Below are positions 61,163-64,000 of a stretch of 64,000 bases of DNA, piece after piece (position 1 is the first letter of the stretch; every line of letters starts with the position of its first letter). The stretch is from Megaleporinus macrocephalus (Eukaryota > Chordata > Actinopteri > Characiformes > Anostomidae). Made by a program: the position numbers and the translations under genes. The stretch lies in the NCBI GenBank assembly GCA_021613375.1, contig CM038728.1, positions 35,902,087 to 35,966,086 on the forward strand, given 5' to 3'. The notes below the pieces were generated by a model, which worked only from the letters and a program-made list of their open reading frames with translations, did no database searches and was not told the origin of the DNA.

Positions 61163-61219
61163 CCTGGATTCTTCTGGTTTTGATAGAAGAGGGTTTTGCT
61201 CTGGCTCAAAGACTCAGAG
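61163..61219 (+). CDS. neto2: neto2 exon 2 (signal peptide)
   Basis: A 57-nt exon between CTCTGTTCCAG (AG at 61161-61162) and GTGAGT (61220). With the last base of exon 1 it encodes AWILLVLIEEGFALAQRLR and leaves one base. A hydrophobic core after MHR and small residues before AQ fit a cleaved signal peptide. The pattern resembles the N-terminus of vertebrate NETO2 (...LVVEGIAVAQ... as I recall in human), and differs from NETO1. A likely branch point is the A at 61131 (TTTTAAT), 31 nt before the acceptor. The intron upstream is 18.8 kb and ends in a 2.6-kb array. The phase 1/phase 1 exon borders agree with exon 3. Confidence 0.88.
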
Positions 61220-62656
61220 GTGAGTTCCAGGCTCCTGAGCAGCACGACGTCTCGGCGTCTTCACAGTGAGATAAAAGACCTTCTCTGAGTTGCTCTGAGA
61301 GGTTTAGCAGGCGTTCGAGCATTATGGTAGAGATAGCGGCGTCTAATCATGTGTCCTGCGGATTGATAGTGAAATTACACTCTAATGGTTTGGCTCGGAT
61401 CATTATCTCTGTTTTTGAGTCCTTTGAAAAGCGTCTAGTCTAAAACGTCCGCGGAGCAGTCGGACACGAGAGAGCCTCCTGGAGGAGGAGGAGCGCCGCA
61501 ACGGCCTTTTCTCCATAATGTGTCGGTGAGATGTTTCTTTAGAGCCTCGTTTCTTTCTCTAGTCACCGTCTTACAGCCAAACCTTTCAGTGCAATCAGAA
61601 CCAATCAGAACCAATCAGGACCAATCAGAGCAGTTTATCTAATGTGTGTCGTTATGAGAACATTAAATATTATTCAGCCTAGTTCTGCTTTTCTTCAGTG
61701 GTTTATCATGTGGTCTAATTCTATTGGCTGGTTGTTTATTGTAGTCATTTTTGCTGGCAAATAAGATTTCAGGCTTTAAAGGAGCCAAAATATTTGAATT
61801 GTTCTTTGATGTTCTACATAAAAGGTATGCATGGTCACCCAGATGTTGTTTCTAGATTGGTTCTAGAATAAAACTCTAGTTTCCCATTTTGCTGAGATCA
61901 CAAATAATGAATAAGCTCTGCTCTGATTGGCTGGTTTACAGCGAGACGCTGCTGTGATGATCCCACAGAAGCAACACAGACCAAATAAAAAGACCCTCTG
62001 TGAAAATAAGCTCCGCCCACATACTGTTTAGTTAGCTATGCTAGTTACTCAGAGCTGCTAGTAGTAACGTTACCTGTACTAGCTCCTCTCTTTGATCTGG
62101 ACATCAAACACAAAGTAGATGAAAGGTGTCTCTGTGGAACTTTCAGTTGAAGATGATCTGCTTCAACCAGCACACAGTGATCCACTCACACAGCATGGCT
62201 GCTACTTCCAGTCACTGTTGGAGGTTGTGGTGCTAATAAAGGTGGAGCTGCTCGTCTCTTCAGTCTCTTCAGTGTTGAACGCTGAGCTGAAGCTGCTCCA
62301 TGGTGTCCGAGTGTTGGAGAAACTGTCCGGAGTGAAACGTACAGACTGCAGAGTTAAAGTTGTTCAGGATTCTGTTAAAGATGTTGGAAGTTCAGCAGCT
62401 GGTTTTGGGAATTCTCCGTTCCACCTTAAACGCTGCTGTGGTTCCATTCTGGCGTCTGTAGGAGCTGCAGTGTTTAAGGTGGTAGGGAGTCTGTTACCGT
62501 GTTACGGTGTGGGATTTGGAGTTTGACTGTATAACAGTGTTATAACAGGTTACGTTAGTCAGTGTTTATAAATTAGTTGAAAGTTTGTATAATATTTCTC
62601 ACAGTATTAAATATTTGATCTGTATATAAAACTGTTTTTATTTTTTTACGGTACAG
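61220..62656. other. neto2 intron 2, possible mobile element inside
   Basis: Non-tandem sequence. The part at about 61780-62530 (CTCTGATTGGCTGGTTTACA, ACTTTCAGTTGAAGATGATC, TTCTCCGTTCCACCTTAAAC) has the look of a non-autonomous fish DNA transposon. It carries an open frame of 135 codons (62119-62526) that I consider accidental. I cannot prove repetitiveness from one copy. Confidence 0.4.
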
Positions 62657-62794
62657 AGACTCAGAATGAAGGACCTCCGGGCAGGAATGACCAGTGTGGC
62701 ATCTGGACCAAAACCATCAGTGGAGGCCAGTTTATGTCCCCCAACTACCCCAACACGTACCCCCCCAACAAGGAGTGTATCTACGTGCTGGAAG
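62657..62794 (+). CDS. neto2: neto2 exon 3 (start of CUB domain 1)
   Basis: A 138-nt exon after TTTACGGTACAG, ending at GTGGGT (62795), phase 1 on both sides. It encodes the linker [12 protein letters not shown] and then [34 protein letters not shown]. This is the N-terminal part of a CUB domain: the first Cys (residue 36), the GG..SPNYP.xYP signature, and the second Cys (residue 63) before an IYVLE strand. NETO proteins have two CUB domains, an LDLa module, one membrane helix and a cytosolic tail, and modulate gating and surface delivery of kainate receptors in neurons. The remaining exons lie beyond the window. The sequence sits between NETO1 and NETO2 in this exon, but the signal peptide and itfg1 synteny decide for neto2. 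After the teleost genome duplication it may be neto2a or neto2b. Only this acceptor keeps the frame open. Confidence 0.95.
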
Positions 62795-62850
62795 GTGGGT
62801 AGAATCCAGTGCAGTCCACAGTCACAGTCCACAGCGGTGTCACAACCAGG

Positions 62851-64000
62851 GCTTTCTATACTCGATTAATCAGCACCTCTGCTTTCTATAGTCGATTAAT
62901 CAGCACCTCTGCTTTCTATACTCGATTAATCAGCACCTCTGCTTTCTATAGTCGATTAATCAGCACCTCTGCTTTCTATACTCGATTAATCAGCACCTCT
63001 GCTTTCTATAATCGATTAATCAGCACCTCTGCTTTCTATAACAGATTAATCAGCACCTCTGCTTTCTATAACAGATTAATCAGCACCTCTGCTTTCTATA
63101 CTCGATTAATCAGCACCTCTGCTTTCTATAATCGATTAATCAGCACCTCTGCTTTCCATACTCGATTAATCAGCACCTCTGCTTTCTATAATCGATTAAT
63201 CAGCACCTCTGCTTTCCATACTCGATTAATCAGCACCTCTGCTTTCCATACTCGATTAATCAGCACCTCTGCTTTTTATAATCGATTAATCAGCACCTCT
63301 GCTTTCTATAACAGATTAATCAGCACCTCTGCTATCCATATTCGATTAATCGGCACCTCTGCTTTCTATAATCGATTAATCAGCACCTCTGCTTTCTATA
63401 ATCGGTTAATCAGCACCTCTGCTTTCTATAATCGATTAATTAGCCCCTCTGCTATCCATATTCGATTAATCGGCACCTCTGCTTTCTATAATCGATTAAT
63501 TAGCCCCTCTGTTCTCTACATTCAATTAATCAGCACCTCTGCTCTTTATAATCAATTAATCAGCACCTCTGCCTTCCATACTTGATTAATCAGCACCTTT
63601 GCTTTCTATAATCGATTAATCAGCACCTCTGCTTTCTATAATCAATTAATCAGCACCTCTGCTCTTTATAATCAATTAATTAGCACCTTTGCTCTCCATA
63701 ATCGATTAATCCATGCCTCTGTCCTCTATGGTCGATTGATCGGTACCTCTGCTCTCTATAATCGATTAATCAGCACCTCTGTTCTCTATAATCGATTAAT
63801 CCACACCTCTGCCCTCTATAATCGATTAATCAGCACCTCTGTTCTCTATAATCGATTAATCAGCACCTCTGTTCTCTGTAATCGATTAATCAGCGCCTCT
63901 GTTCTCTATAATCGATTAATCAGCACCTCTGCTCTCTATAATCGATTAATCAGCACCTCTGTTATCTATAATCGATTAATCCACACCTCTGCCCTCTATG
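62851..64000. repeat. 30-bp minisatellite with TCGATTAATC core
   Basis: About 38 units of 30 bp (GCTTTCTATAATCGATTAAT, CAGCACCTCT) running to the window end. Many units contain the perfect palindrome TAATCGATTA. Early units often have ACTCGATTAATC and later ones GCTCTCTATAATCG. The array starts 56 bp after the exon 3 donor of neto2. Confidence 0.96.

Noticed and set aside
62119..62526. 135-codon frame in neto2 intron 2 as a gene
   Set aside because: No recognisable domain, no splice logic, and the sequence looks like part of a mobile element.
62657..62794. Assignment of the CUB exon to neto1
   Set aside because: The CUB start alone is ambiguous, but the signal-peptide exon resembles NETO2, and adjacency to itfg1 is the NETO2 arrangement.
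62809..63585. A 258-codon + frame through the neto2 donor and 30-bp array
   Set aside because: The true exon ends at 62794 with a good donor and correct phase; the rest is a ten-codon repeat translation.

Overview
This window looks like nuclear DNA of a teleost fish. The reasons are spliceosomal exons of two vertebrate genes, degraded Tc1-like transposons, and very dense minisatellites and microsatellites. It is not prokaryotic and holds no operon, CRISPR array or plasmid feature. Two genes lie head to tail on the + strand. The first is the 3' end of itfg1 (integrin-alpha FG-GAP repeat protein 1, also TIP or LINKIN). The second is the 5' end of neto2 (neuropilin and tolloid-like 2, an auxiliary subunit of kainate receptors). 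ITFG1 and NETO2 are also adjacent and in the same orientation in mammals, so synteny supports both identifications.

Layout: 1-19471 is intronic sequence of itfg1, almost all tandem repeats (units of 54, 39, 16, 28, 16 and 21 bp, plus CA and CT tracts). The penultimate itfg1 exon is at 19472-19598 (juxtamembrane segment and transmembrane helix). The last itfg1 intron (19599-31924) is again mostly arrays (21, 19, 51 and 29 bp, TG and CT). The last itfg1 exon, with its stop codon, is at 31925-31984. The intergenic region (about 32-41.8 kb) is the least repetitive part. It has blocks dense in AGAACC/GGTTCT, a Tc1 fossil, a short telomere-like motif, and a 29-bp array with one CAGCTG per unit. A CpG-rich promoter and 5' UTR at about 41.83-42.4 kb leads to neto2 exon 1 (coding 42394-42403). 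Intron 1 is 18.8 kb and holds 20-, 42-, 34-, 14-, 13-, 24- and 13-bp arrays and another Tc1 fossil. Exon 2 is at 61163-61219 and exon 3 at 62657-62794. A 30-bp array fills intron 3 to the window end.

The five exons splice in consistent phase. The two itfg1 exons join as ...HWQEK|KADDREK... and end in HFDAM-stop. The three neto2 exons give 68 residues: a signal peptide, a short linker and the first part of CUB domain 1. By the boundaries I drew, about 60% of the window is tandem repeat or low-complexity sequence. Nearly all long open frames here are products of repeats whose unit length is a multiple of three, not genes.

I found no convincing new gene system. The most interesting signals are in the repeats. 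One 20-bp array repeats a perfect Pol III A-box about 67 times. One 30-bp array carries palindromic homeodomain-type sites just after a neto2 splice donor. An E-box array lies upstream of the neto2 promoter. Several arrays have higher-order periods (598, 675 and 238/272 bp). One minisatellite family occurs in opposite orientations at two loci. A pyrimidine block of about 2.4 kb is followed by a purine block of about 2.6 kb inside itfg1.
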